NCBI GenBank assembly: GCA_045106815.1
Contig: JBGCFG010000015.1
Span: 1-64,000 of the forward strand
Direction: 5' to 3'
DNA length: 64,000 bases
From: JAUIAI01 sp045106815
GTDB lineage: Bacteria; Pseudomonadota; Gammaproteobacteria; Burkholderiales; Burkholderiaceae_E
Positions 8,086-16,899 of this stretch are shown here, one piece after another (within the stretch, counting starts at the first letter, position 1; the number at the start of each line of letters is the position of its first letter). Below the pieces are notes generated by a model. It searched no databases, was not told the origin of the DNA, and saw only the letters and a program-made list of their open reading frames with translations. The translations under genes and the position numbers were made by a program.

Positions 8086-8757
8086 ATGACCGTCACACCC
8101 CAGGACCCGCCTATCGTGTTGGAGACCGGGCCACACCCGGATGCTGCGGTTATCTGGCTGCACGGCCTGGGGGCTGACGGTCACGACTTTGAGGCCATCG
8201 TGCCCGCGCTTGGCTTGCCTGAACCCATGGCTATCCGGTTTATTTTTCCTCACGCGCCGGTACGGCCCGTCACCCTCAACAATGGGATGGCCATGCGCGC
8301 GTGGTACGACATTATTGCGCTTGGTGGTCAGGCTCGCGAAGACGACGAAGGCATTCGCGCGTCTGGCCAGGTCATCGAAGAGATGATTGATCAGCAGATT
8401 GCAAGCGGTATCAGTGCAAATCGAATTGTGATCGCCGGGTTTTCTCAAGGCGGCGCGATCGCCCTTTATGCTGGCACGCGCAGCACTCAGCGACTAGCTG
8501 GCGTGATGGCGCTGTCCACTTACCTCGTGCTGGCAGACAAGCTCGCGGAAGAAAAGTCTTCGGAGAACCAGGACGTCCCGATCCTGATGGTTCATGGCTT
8601 GCATGATCAGGTTGTGCCACTCGAGCGCGGCAGGATGGCCCTCGATGCCCTTCAGTCACAAGACTACTCAGTGCAATGGGAGGACTATCCGATGGGGCAT
8701 GAAGTGTGTATGCCCGAGGTACAAGTCATTTCGAAGTGGCTGCAAACCGTGCTGTAA
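8086..8757 (+). CDS. Carboxylesterase / acyl-protein thioesterase-like alpha/beta hydrolase
   Basis: ATG 8086 is preceded by AGGAG at six bases, favouring it over the open codons back to 8062. The 223-residue product belongs to the phospholipase/carboxylesterase family (EstB, YpfH). It has the oxyanion region WLHGLGADGHDFE (about residues 22-34), the nucleophile elbow GFSQGG with Ser about 118, the Asp in HGLHDQVVP (about 171) and the His in MGHEV (about 204). It hydrolyses short-chain carboxyl esters or acyl groups in the cytoplasm. It is a single gene, divergent from the nitronate monooxygenase-like gene. Confidence 0.93.
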   Translation: MTVTPQDPPIVLETGPHPDAAVIWLHGLGADGHDFEAIVPALGLPEPMAIRFIFPHAPVRPVTLNNGMAMRAWYDIIALGGQAREDDEGIRASGQVIEEMIDQQIASGISANRIVIAGFSQGGAIALYAGTRSTQRLAGVMALSTYLVLADKLAEEKSSENQDVPILMVHGLHDQVVPLERGRMALDALQSQDYSVQWEDYPMGHEVCMPEVQVISKWLQTVL

Positions 8758-8839
8758 CACGGGGGGTTAGATCACCAAATTGCAGCCAGGCCTTACGAAA
8801 AGTTGACTCAGCTAATGTGACTCAGCCAATTTGAACGAC

Positions 8840-9316
8840 TTACTTCCAGCATGAGTTGAGCTCAGCGGCGGTTGAGGTACCGCTTGCACCGCGAGCACCC
8901 ACTGAACTCAACGTCAGGGTGCCACATGTGTCAGAAGCACTCGCATTAGCGGGCACAGCCTGAATGGTGTAGGAATTTGGTGTGAGGGTTGCCGCATCGA
9001 TGCTGACGATAAAGCGAGGCTTAGCTGCGCCACTGGGCACGGTCGTCAAAGCAGGAGGCAAAGCGACAGCAGCCCCGTCCAGTCGTTGGTCATAGGCACT
9101 GTTCATGGCATAAAAGCGCTCCATGAACTGATTTACCTGCAGCATCGTTGCCCGGGCATCCGCTCTCGCCGTGCGCAGCACATAACTACCGTAGCTGGGC
9201 ACAGCGACTGCGGTGATGATGCCGACAATGACCATCGTCACAAGCAGCTCGATAAACGAAAAACCCTGCTGTGTTTTACTGGCCGCCCGTGCGGCCCGCA
9301 TATCAGTTGAGGTCAT
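8840..9316 (-). CDS. pilE: Type IV pilin-like protein PilE (minor pilin)
   Basis: 158 residues. A prepilin peptidase site lies after Gly18 (QQG/FSFIE with Glu at +5), followed by the hydrophobic helix LLVTMVIVGIITAVAVPSYG. A C-terminal pair of cysteines (DTCG and NSCWK) would form the D-region disulfide. It is the last gene of the minor-pilin operon, directly after pilY1 (one base between stop and start), the same place as pilE in Pseudomonas and Xanthomonas. The pilin family is certain; its being a minor rather than the major subunit is inferred from its operon. Confidence 0.9.
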   Translation of the reverse strand: MTSTDMRAARAASKTQQGFSFIELLVTMVIVGIITAVAVPSYGSYVLRTARADARATMLQVNQFMERFYAMNSAYDQRLDGAAVALPPALTTVPSGAAKPRFIVSIDAATLTPNSYTIQAVPANASASDTCGTLTLSSVGARGASGTSTAAELNSCWK

Positions 9317-9317
9317 A

Positions 9318-12300
9318 TTAATTCCTTGGGAAGTTCAGGATCTGGCGCCAGGTGCGTTCGAGTCCGCGACCTTCGATCAAGGCGGACGTCTCAGCATCTG
9401 TACGGGCGATCACGACCTTGCCCTCTTTACCAAGCAGAATCTTGTCGCTACCGTCGGCGATCGTCTTATAGACCGACTCATTAGTGTCGTTCTCATCGAT
9501 CACACCGTCTGAGTTGGTATCGAGAATCGGCTTCGCAGGCGCGGAACCGGTCAGCGCATTGAGCAGAATGTTGTACCCGGTCGACCGACTATCGTCACAT
9601 GGCAAACCAGTGCCACCGGTTGGTGCGACAGTGCTGAACAGCACGAAGCCACGAATAAGCTGAGGCGTGTAAATCGAACGCTGCCCCGCTTCTAATGTCA
9701 GTGGCAAGGTCCAACCTCGGTGCACCGACCAATCGATTGGGTCAACATCTTGGACACCGAAGTACTCCGAACCGCCAGAAGTCACCATCGGTCCAAACTG
9801 ACGCGCAACCAGCGTGTCGCCAGGTTGAAAGCGCGTGGCTGCACTCGTTGCCGAGTTGAACTCAACCTTGTCCCAAATGCCATACAGGGTCTGGTCAGTG
9901 GTTTGCTGCAAGTCTGAATCTGCGAACAAACGCCCGGTACCAAAGACTACCAGCTGCCCCTTCTCGGGGTGTGCCAAATACTCGGGTGCAGCTGTGATCG
10001 GTTGAGCAATACCGTTTGAATCTTTGGCGGTGTAAAGCGGGTTATTGTCGAAACCAACGTCCCAGTTTCCTGGCGAGGTAGACAACATGTCGAAGCGCCA
10101 CAGGTTACCCTGCAAATCACCAGCATAGACACCAACTATCACGTTGTTCAGATCTTTGATCAGGCGTGCCCCACCAAGGCCATTGTTGCCCGCAGTACCA
10201 ACTGGGATGGTGCGAATCACCGAACCGTTCGTCAAGTCGACAATGAACAGACGAGCGCGCTGGGAATCGCTCTCAAAGCCATTACCAAATATTGCAACCC
10301 ATTGACCACTCTGAGTCACGCCCGTCGAGATTGGTGCCATGATGTAGCCCATCTCAGGATGGTCGAATTCCCACATGACATTGCTGGCATCAAACGAGGC
10401 CGTGTTGGTGGTGTTGATCGCGTAAAGACTCCTGCCACCGCCGCCAAGTGAGCCGACCAGCATGTTGTTCCAGCCGCCGTCGTAGTAGTCAGCCTCGGTG
10501 ATAGGACCATCAACATAAAACTGATGCTGGTAGGCTGGCTGCGCGTATTTATACAAGTCCGGCAAAGCAGCTCGAGGAATGAATGCGAAGGATTCAACAC
10601 CGTCGGAGGCACGGAAGCCATGCAACATGCCGTCGTTTGAACCAACGAAGAGAACCTGGTCACGAGCCTTCTTGTCGGCCACAAACTGTCGATAGCTACC
10701 GGCACCCGGAATGCTGCTCGGCAAATACTCATAGTCTTCGTCGACCAAACTACCCACGAGAGTCGGTGTCGAGTTAACCATATCTCCGAGAATCGACTTG
10801 GGATCGCGCTCACGATAAGTGGTACCTTCGAGTGAACGGTCGCCACGCAGATAATTCACAAGATTCTCGTTGGCATTCGGACCCATGTCGACTTTGACGT
10901 CGGCTGGAATCTGATTCCAGAGAAAAGGTGTCGCACCGTTGTTATTGCCACGGCCCACAAAGATGTTGCGTGCCGCCGCCGCAGGGACATTGTCAGAAGC
11001 GACCCAAAGGTCTGCAATGGCTACACCACGCTCATCAAGCTGCTTGGCATTCACATCACCAGACCAGGTAGCGGTCTTGTAAGTCGGAATGAACTTGCGT
11101 GCGCGCGTCTCGAGCGTAAAGCTACTCACCGCAACACCACCCTCTGCTGACTCACGCTCATCAATGTCTTGTAAAACCTCGCCGAGAGCGGTTGCAAACT
11201 GCACTGGGTCGGATGCGCTGAGATAGCGGCCATGTGAATTCACTGCGGCATGCCAGAGGTCATCGACCAGGCCTTCCAACGTGAAGACAGACGTCCATTG
11301 CAAATTGCCGTCAATCAGATCCTGAAGATCCGTCTCTGGATCGAGTGCGCCGCCCACGCCAAGACCAACGGTGTACTGAACCAGTTGCTGCCAAAACGCT
11401 GGGTTGTTCTGATCGGGACGAACCAGATTGTCGAGATCGGGGCGCAAATCACGGTTCCAGTAATACATCGCCACGTCGGCTAGCGTATTAGAGGTGTCGT
11501 CGCGGTAGGGCGTCGATGGGACATATTGGAAAGAAACGCCACCGCCACCGGTAATCAATGGACCCGTCGTGTTGTCCACATTGGCACGCGCTGCAACCGT
11601 TGATGCCTGGGTGCCGTTCCAATAGCCATCTGACATTAAAATGTGATATGACTTACGGCACTGCAGGTGATCCGATGAGTCGTTGCCGCCCGGCACTTCA
11701 GCCCAAGGTCCCGCATTATCTGTACGCTCGAAATAGCGGCCTACCTGATCCATCGCATAGCGAAGTGGTGTGCCACCATTACCGATCGAAGCGTGTAACC
11801 AGTCGAAAAAGTCTTGCCTGTCCTGGCCATCGAAGTCACGAACGCCACGAACCACCGCACCGTGATTCTGGCCATCGACGCTGGTACCGTAGTTGTTGAT
11901 TCGACCGTAGCCAATACGCAAGCCTGCACCCTGGCCTGCGAATGCCTGACTTGTTGCCCCAATCGCAAGGCTCATGCGACGACGATAATAGGTAAACCAG
12001 TTTGCGAAGTTTTGAAGCTCCTGCTGTTGGGTGCAAATCCGTACGTTGGGGTCCAGCAGATCAACTGCGCATTCCGCGCGGGTCGCTGGGCGGGTGTAGC
12101 TGGCACTGTCAACAATGCGAACCCGGGTGTAGTTGTTCGGATCGGTCTCGTCACCGCCGTTGTATTGAAAATATGTCGCCGGGGCATAGTCGATGGTCTG
12201 GTTCGCACAGCCGCCGCTATCGCACCACCACGCTGTAACCGCGCCGGAGGTTGTGAGGTCAACAGTCGTCGGAGTGGCAGCCTGCGGCGTCACGACCGCT

Positions 12301-12788
12301 GCGGTAGGCGGTGAATCCGGAAACGGAGTGCCATCCGACTCCACCCACGGCAGATATTGAATATTCGGGTTGTAATAGACCTTGTTAACCTGATTGGAGC
12401 GCCACGAGGTCACAATACGGTCACCCGTATCTGTCGAAATAAACCGATTACGAGCAAACGGTATTTGCGCCGACTCTGACGGATCAAAGCCAGTGTTGTA
12501 AACGCCACTGCCAGGCCAGTTGTTGTTATAAACACTGTCCGGCATGAACTGCCAGTCCATAGACCCTGAGTCGTCAAGCGTGAACATCAGATTGGGTTTA
12601 CCTTCATAACCGTCGCGGGACAACAAGGGCGCCTGTGCAGGTGCACTCAGTGCCGGGGCCGTCACAGCAGCCAGTGCAAGGCCGATACCGGCGAGCCGGA
12701 AGGTCGCAAGCAAATCAGTCTTTTTGGTGTGTGTCATGATCGATAATTCCATCAAGAGAGTTTTGGTGGGTCTATTTGTGGGATTCAT
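9318..12788 (-). CDS. pilY1: Type IV pilus tip/assembly protein PilY1
   Basis: 1156 residues. A signal peptide follows MTHTKKTDLL and ends near ALSAPAQA. The mature N-terminus has a von Willebrand A-like MIDAS segment (LMFTLDDSGSM, about residue 72), and the C-terminal half is the PilC/PilY1 beta-propeller (KARDQVLFVGSNDGMLHGF, LYAINTTN, LVVFGTGRLF). A 12-residue EF-hand-like calcium loop DTNSDGVIDEND sits at residues 1090-1101. PilY1 caps the pilus tip, regulates extension and retraction and mediates adhesion. The first ATG (12788) overlaps the pilX stop by ATGA; codons 13 and 18 are also ATG, and the last gives the tidiest signal peptide. It lies between pilX and pilE, the standard order. 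Confidence 0.95.
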   Translation of the reverse strand: MNPTNRPTKTLLMELSIMTHTKKTDLLATFRLAGIGLALAAVTAPALSAPAQAPLLSRDGYEGKPNLMFTLDDSGSMDWQFMPDSVYNNNWPGSGVYNTGFDPSESAQIPFARNRFISTDTGDRIVTSWRSNQVNKVYYNPNIQYLPWVESDGTPFPDSPPTAAVVTPQAATPTTVDLTTSGAVTAWWCDSGGCANQTIDYAPATYFQYNGGDETDPNNYTRVRIVDSASYTRPATRAECAVDLLDPNVRICTQQQELQNFANWFTYYRRRMSLAIGATSQAFAGQGAGLRIGYGRINNYGTSVDGQNHGAVVRGVRDFDGQDRQDFFDWLHASIGNGGTPLRYAMDQVGRYFERTDNAGPWAEVPGGNDSSDHLQCRKSYHILMSDGYWNGTQASTVAARANVDNTTGPLITGGGGVSFQYVPSTPYRDDTSNTLADVAMYYWNRDLRPDLDNLVRPDQNNPAFWQQLVQYTVGLGVGGALDPETDLQDLIDGNLQWTSVFTLEGLVDDLWHAAVNSHGRYLSASDPVQFATALGEVLQDIDERESAEGGVAVSSFTLETRARKFIPTYKTATWSGDVNAKQLDERGVAIADLWVASDNVPAAAARNIFVGRGNNNGATPFLWNQIPADVKVDMGPNANENLVNYLRGDRSLEGTTYRERDPKSILGDMVNSTPTLVGSLVDEDYEYLPSSIPGAGSYRQFVADKKARDQVLFVGSNDGMLHGFRASDGVESFAFIPRAALPDLYKYAQPAYQHQFYVDGPITEADYYDGGWNNMLVGSLGGGGRSLYAINTTNTASFDASNVMWEFDHPEMGYIMAPISTGVTQSGQWVAIFGNGFESDSQRARLFIVDLTNGSVIRTIPVGTAGNNGLGGARLIKDLNNVIVGVYAGDLQGNLWRFDMLSTSPGNWDVGFDNNPLYTAKDSNGIAQPITAAPEYLAHPEKGQLVVFGTGRLFADSDLQQTTDQTLYGIWDKVEFNSATSAATRFQPGDTLVARQFGPMVTSGGSEYFGVQDVDPIDWSVHRGWTLPLTLEAGQRSIYTPQLIRGFVLFSTVAPTGGTGLPCDDSRSTGYNILLNALTGSAPAKPILDTNSDGVIDENDTNESVYKTIADGSDKILLGKEGKVVIARTDAETSALIEGRGLERTWRQILNFPRN

Positions 12789-13342
12789 GGTGTCAAGCGA
12801 ATCGTGGTCTGCAACCAGACCTCGGAACCCTGAACAGTGCCAGCGGCATCACGCCGGTAGTCAGGCGAGAAACCTCGAGCGGTTACAACAAACGCAACCT
12901 CATCGAAAGATCCTTTCATCTTGCGAAGCTCCATCTGCTCAATGAGGCATTGCGGTGCCTGCACATACCGAATTTCTGAAGACGGTGAATTCACAATGCC
13001 GTCAGGCAGCGTAAACGCGACGTTGTTCCAGGTTGCGGCAGTTGCCCACTGAACAGGCGTGCCTGAAGTATTGGCCGGCAATGGTTGAATAGGAACGGCC
13101 GCGCCGCCAGCGATTGCCTGTTTCTCGCAAACCCGCAGTGCCATCTCGGCCGCTTGAACTGCAAGTTGATTGGACCGCAGATTGTTCGCAACGAGGCCGC
13201 CATATAGGCCGCTATTGAGCGCGGCAACCGAACTCAGCCCGATAACGGCAAGAAGGATCAGCGCAACAGCAAGAGCCACCCCTTGCTGCCCTGCTCTAGG
13301 GTTTAACCTTTTCGGAATGATGCGAGTGGGTGCGATTCTCAT
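12785..13342 (-). CDS. pilX: Minor pilin assembly protein PilX
   Basis: 185 residues with the PilX N-terminal pattern: basic leader, then QQG followed by VALAVALILLAVIGLSSVAA, which lacks the usual Glu at +5. The central part has NNLRSNQLAVQAAEMALRVCE, the conserved AAExALR region of PilX proteins. PilX is part of the minor pilin complex that primes pilus assembly with PilV, PilW and FimU and delivers PilY1. Its stop overlaps the pilY1 start by ATGA, and pilW ends ten bases upstream. Confidence 0.9.
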   Translation of the reverse strand: MRIAPTRIIPKRLNPRAGQQGVALAVALILLAVIGLSSVAALNSGLYGGLVANNLRSNQLAVQAAEMALRVCEKQAIAGGAAVPIQPLPANTSGTPVQWATAATWNNVAFTLPDGIVNSPSSEIRYVQAPQCLIEQMELRKMKGSFDEVAFVVTARGFSPDYRRDAAGTVQGSEVWLQTTIRLTP

Positions 13343-13352
13343 CAGATAGACC

Positions 13353-14312
13353 TTATTCAGCTAGCGCGCTGTTGTTACGCAGGTTGATCGTGGTCGAAAC
13401 CGCATAGCGCAGCCGGCGATCGGGCGGGTCAATCACGTTGCCCTGACAATCAACATAGGGAGTCGCTTCGTCGGCAACAAAGTCGTCGGTGCGCATGAGC
13501 AGACAGATGCGAACACTGTTCACGCGGGACCATCGGTTCAAGAGTGGCTCAGCAATGAATTGAGCGTCGAGCTGATCGCCCGTTAGATAGGAGGCCACCA
13601 CACCACTAAACACGGTGTTACCGAATTGCGTCGTCGTGGTGTCGCTTACACCGAACCAGACCTGAAAATCTTCAACGTTACTGACGATAGGCTGTGCCGC
13701 GCCAAAGCCAGCCCCCCCATTACCGTCGCACACCAACTCAGGATCACCGGTGGTTGCATTGTTGCGCAGATAAAAGCGATTCTCGGCGACAAAGAAGTTC
13801 GCACCATCAATCGCCGATACCTGAGCGGCCAGTGGGCGACCTAGGCAATCGGATGGCTGGCCCGGTGCCAGCAACAAGGTGTTAAAAGCATCGGCCTCAT
13901 AAGCCACCGCGAGTGCGTTCGGAGTACCGTTGCCGACACAAGCGGTCAACGCTAGATCAGGCTCAACCGGGTCAGCAAATGCGCTGTCACACCCGCGCAC
14001 CGCAGCGCCTTCGTAGTTTGCAAACTGCCGTCCCGGTATCGTGTTGAGCCTTGGCAGACTGAATCCTGATTGCCGGACGTGGCTCGCGAGCACATTGAGG
14101 CCCACTTGAGCGTTTTCTGTGAGCTTGGACTGGCCGTCCTGGGTGCGGGTGCCGCGACTCGCATTACCGACCAGCGTAAGTACTGTTCCCATCACGACGA
14201 TGCCAATCGTCGAGGCAATCATGACCTCGATGATGGAACGACCCAGTTGCCGGGACGCAAATGACGGACGATGACGCCGGCGTAAGACTCGCGAAGACGA
14301 CTTACCACTCAT
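13353..14312 (-). CDS. pilW: Type IV pilus minor pilin PilW
   Basis: 319 residues. A 24-residue basic leader ends at Gly24, then RSIIEVMIASTIGIVVMGTV forms the prepilin helix with Glu at +5. The rest is a long C-terminal region as in PilW, including the conserved VEDFQVWFGV and RLRYAVSTTINLRN segments. It is a minor pilin of the initiation complex. The ATG overlaps the pilV stop (14309-14312), showing translational coupling. Confidence 0.9.
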   Translation of the reverse strand: MSGKSSSRVLRRRHRPSFASRQLGRSIIEVMIASTIGIVVMGTVLTLVGNASRGTRTQDGQSKLTENAQVGLNVLASHVRQSGFSLPRLNTIPGRQFANYEGAAVRGCDSAFADPVEPDLALTACVGNGTPNALAVAYEADAFNTLLLAPGQPSDCLGRPLAAQVSAIDGANFFVAENRFYLRNNATTGDPELVCDGNGGAGFGAAQPIVSNVEDFQVWFGVSDTTTTQFGNTVFSGVVASYLTGDQLDAQFIAEPLLNRWSRVNSVRICLLMRTDDFVADEATPYVDCQGNVIDPPDRRLRYAVSTTINLRNNSALAE

Positions 14313-14887
14313 AACGTGATCCTAAAGTGCATGCATTGGGGACCACCGACGGCATTACCAATCGCTGGCGGACAATTCTGGCCCAGGGCGGCTTCTTCAT
14401 CAGTTGCGGGATCTACCCACAGCACCCACAGATCAACGACTGTAGGCGCCTCAGCCGCACCGATGACGCCGGCACCGCCGACAACAGTCGCGTCCTGCTG
14501 AGCGAAGAGACTGCCGCCCGGCAACGCAACTCGGGCGATGTTGCGCCACTGAGCGAGATCAATGTCGCGCATTTCTGTGGGTGTGCAAATCGGTGTGGCA
14601 CAACCTGGAACAACAATGGGTGCACCCAACGCGGCGTAGTTTTGTATATAGTCGTAGTTACCCGCAGCAGCAAATACGGAATTCGCGCGGGTTCGATCGG
14701 CAAAGTCGCTTGCGAGCTGTGCGGCAACTGTTCTGTACTGGGCCATCTTCCCATACTTGATCGATACCGTTTGCAAGCCTGCAAATGAAATGATGCCAAA
14801 CGACAGCACCACCATGGCGACGAGCACTTCAATCAGCGAAACACCACGCTGATCATCGCGCAAACGCTTTAACGCTTTCATCAACAC
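14309..14887 (-). CDS. pilV: Type IV pilus minor pilin PilV
   Basis: 192 residues. The leader ends at Gly15 (DDQRG/VSLIE), followed by VLVAMVVLSFGIISFAGLQ, the typical PilV/GspI-like helix. Further on, YRTVAAQLASDFADRTRAN and the C-terminal MHFRITL fit PilV. It lies between the fimT/U-like gene (7-base overlap) and pilW (ATGA overlap). Confidence 0.9.
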   Translation of the reverse strand: MLMKALKRLRDDQRGVSLIEVLVAMVVLSFGIISFAGLQTVSIKYGKMAQYRTVAAQLASDFADRTRANSVFAAAGNYDYIQNYAALGAPIVVPGCATPICTPTEMRDIDLAQWRNIARVALPGGSLFAQQDATVVGGAGVIGAAEAPTVVDLWVLWVDPATDEEAALGQNCPPAIGNAVGGPQCMHFRITL

Positions 14888-15468
14888 GCCTCCGTATATT
14901 CTGCGGGCCGAGTGGAACCTGTATTGTCAACACACAGGCGCTTGGCTGAACTGTTGTAGTACGGAGAAGTGGCGCCCAGTGCAGGCAAAAAGTTCATCGT
15001 GCGCTGACCACCAATCGCAATACCGGTAGGGAAAAAACTCAAGGTGTTGCCACCCACGCTTTGAATACCACCACTGTTTGACAGCGGCGCCTGCACGCGA
15101 ATGACGCGATCACCGGCCTCAATAACGCCCAGGCCATTCAGATCCGCGAAAACGACCCAGCCCGAAGCCCAGTCATTCGCGCCACCGTTGCAGGCAGGAC
15201 CACCCGCCGCTTCGGGATCAAGACTGGGACAGATTGAGACGGGCATGCCGCGCTTGACGGCTTCCGAACGTGCAAACCTCACAGTGCTTGCCAATAAGGC
15301 GCGATGTGATTCGCTCGCCCGGCTTGCAGAGAGTTGGTTCAACTGAGGCAAGCCAACCGCGATCAGAATTCCAGTCACGCTCAGCACCACGAGCAACTCC
15401 ACGAGCGTAAAACCACGCTGCGGCGATGCTTTGCCTCGATACGAATGTGAAGAGGGAACAGTATTCAC
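14881..15468 (-). CDS. GspH/FimT-family pseudopilin (FimU-like), first gene of the minor-pilin operon
   Basis: 195 residues. The leader ends at Gly19 (SPQRG/FTLVE), the helix is LLVVLSVTGILIAVGLPQL, and HRALLASTVRFARSEAVKRG with VSICPS is the hallmark of the FimT/FimU/GspH family. The C-terminus has two cysteines (KRLCVDN and the final EAC). It opens the operon; a 207-base region upstream holds a CRP/Vfr-like palindrome. FimU and FimT cannot be told apart safely from sequence, so I give no symbol. Confidence 0.88.
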   Translation of the reverse strand: MNTVPSSHSYRGKASPQRGFTLVELLVVLSVTGILIAVGLPQLNQLSASRASESHRALLASTVRFARSEAVKRGMPVSICPSLDPEAAGGPACNGGANDWASGWVVFADLNGLGVIEAGDRVIRVQAPLSNSGGIQSVGGNTLSFFPTGIAIGGQRTMNFLPALGATSPYYNSSAKRLCVDNTGSTRPAEYTEAC

Positions 15469-15604
15469 AGTTGATTCCTTAAGAGATACATCTAGGATAG
15501 GCAGGCCAGACGCCGCTCACAATAGAGCCGTCTACCGTCCGACAAGGCCAACCGACCGTTGATCGGCCTTGCCGTCAAGGACCGTCCGGTCTACCCCAAA
15601 AGTT

Positions 15605-15620
15605 CGTGACTTACGTCACA
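15605..15620. promoter_or_regulatory. CRP/Vfr-like operator in the fimT/U-tag intergenic region
   Basis: The sequence reads CGTGA, six bases (CTTACG), then TCACA, which matches the CRP/Vfr consensus TGTGA-N6-TCACA at nine of ten arm positions, including the preferred T in the third spacer position. It sits 137 bases upstream of the minor-pilin operon and 56 bases before the tag gene. Vfr is a known regulator of pilus functions in Pseudomonas; that it acts here is inference. The rest of this 207-base gap shows only a short AAGGCC/GGCCTT inverted repeat at 15544-15570. Confidence 0.45.
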
Positions 15621-15675
15621 TATGCGAGTTGCGGCTAAACTTTCACGTACCCGACAAGACATTGGATAGCCAAGC

Positions 15676-16341
15676 ATGCCAAGCCTCAAACCCATACCCG
15701 CAGGACTTTTCAAAGGAAACGATTCTCACCTTCGATGCTGGTGGTGCGAGAAGGATTCCGACTACCGTGACTATCACGACCATGAATGGGGCTATCCCGT
15801 GGCTGATGACACACGACTGTTTGAAAAGATCTGCCTGGAGGGCTTCCAAGCGGGTTTGTCATGGCTAACGATTCTGAGAAAGCGAGAGACCTTCAGAAAA
15901 GCCTTCAAAGGCTTTGATATGGATAAGGTCAGCCGCTTCAAGGAGAAAGATGTGCTCCGGCTGCTACAAGACCCCGGCATCATTCGGCACCGCGGCAAGA
16001 TCGAGGCGACCATTAACAATGCTCAACGCGCCAAGGAAATGCGCGGGGAGTTCGGGTCACTGGCCGCGTATTTCTGGCGTTATGAACCCACGCCAAAGGA
16101 GCGTCCAGCACGCGTCACGCATGCAAGTGTCAGTCAGTTGGCAAAAACCGCTGCATCAGAATCCCTGTCCAAAGATCTTCGCCATCGAGGCTGGAAGTTT
16201 GTTGGTCCGACCACTGCCTATGCTTTCATGCAGGCCATGGGTGTGGTCAACGACCATCTTGAGAGTTGCTGGGTGCGCGACGCTGCATTGACTGCCAGAG
16301 CAAAATTCGACTCGCCAGCAAAACCCGATTGTGACCGGTAG
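15676..16341 (+). CDS. tag: DNA-3-methyladenine glycosylase I
   Basis: 221 residues, slightly longer than usual because of an N-terminal extension. The family core begins with RCWWCEKDSDYRDYHDHEWG, supplying zinc-binding Cys and His, followed by FEKICLEGFQAGLSWLTIL with the catalytic region, and ends with FMQAMGVVNDHLESCW, whose His and Cys complete the zinc site. The enzyme removes 3-methyladenine from alkylated DNA in base excision repair. Its stop overlaps the GTG start of the thermonuclease-like gene. Confidence 0.95.
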   Translation: MPSLKPIPAGLFKGNDSHLRCWWCEKDSDYRDYHDHEWGYPVADDTRLFEKICLEGFQAGLSWLTILRKRETFRKAFKGFDMDKVSRFKEKDVLRLLQDPGIIRHRGKIEATINNAQRAKEMRGEFGSLAAYFWRYEPTPKERPARVTHASVSQLAKTAASESLSKDLRHRGWKFVGPTTAYAFMQAMGVVNDHLESCWVRDAALTARAKFDSPAKPDCDR

Positions 16342-16894
16342 CGCCTCGAGAAGGGGAGTCAATGCGGTTGTCGTTCCGGTAGCGATTCGCATCGCGCTCA
16401 TTGTTTGCGTTGCACTGCCGATCAGCAGCATCGGAGCAGGCAATACCGAAAGGAGCTTCATGGCAAGCCTGGTTCGCGTCGTTGATGGTGACTCGCTCTG
16501 GGTTCGTGATAGAAATGGTAAGCGACACGAACTGAGACTGTCTGCCATTGACGCACCCGAGCGAAAGCAAGCCGGTGGCGACGAGGCCACAAAAGCGCTG
16601 CGCAAACTCCTGGGAGATCAGCCACTGCGAGTAACAACCAGTCAAACCGACCGCTACAAGCGTCACATTGCCCATATTAGAGTGGGTCAGCGAGATGTTA
16701 GTGAACAGATGCTCTCGGCGGGACACGCGTGGTACTACCGACGCTTCAAGCGGACGCTCACCCCTCTTCGCCGCGAAGCCTATGACCGTGCGGAAACTCG
16801 CGCAAAAACTCAGCGCCGGGGACTTTGGTCGCAAACCAAACCTGTGGCGCCGTGGCTGTATCGTCAGCAACAGCGCCGGCAGCAAAAACGCTGA
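16331..16894 (+). CDS. Thermonuclease (staphylococcal nuclease) family protein
   Basis: From GTG 16331 the product has 187 residues with a signal-peptide-like segment VVVPVAIRIALIVCVALPIS, then an SNase domain: VRVVDGDSLWVRD, LRLSAIDAPE (catalytic Arg and Glu), DRYKRHIAHIRV (second catalytic Arg) and LSAGHAWYYRRF. Such enzymes cut DNA or RNA, with calcium. An ATG at 16460 (MASLVRVVDG) has an excellent AAGGAG at four bases and would make a 144-residue protein without the secretion signal. I keep the longer form because the hydrophobic segment looks like a real export signal. It overlaps tag by 11 bases and ends five bases from convergent rlmB. Confidence 0.82.
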   Translation: MTGSASRRGVNAVVVPVAIRIALIVCVALPISSIGAGNTERSFMASLVRVVDGDSLWVRDRNGKRHELRLSAIDAPERKQAGGDEATKALRKLLGDQPLRVTTSQTDRYKRHIAHIRVGQRDVSEQMLSAGHAWYYRRFKRTLTPLRREAYDRAETRAKTQRRGLWSQTKPVAPWLYRQQQRRQQKR

Positions 16895-16899
16895 AGCCG

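Noticed and set aside
8803..8830. Direct repeat TGACTCAGC twice downstream of the esterase gene
   Set aside because: Two short copies with no neighbouring structure; chance is a sufficient explanation.
11814..12314. 166-codon plus-strand frame inside pilY1
   Set aside because: It lies wholly antisense to a clear pilY1 coding sequence and has no recognisable domain.
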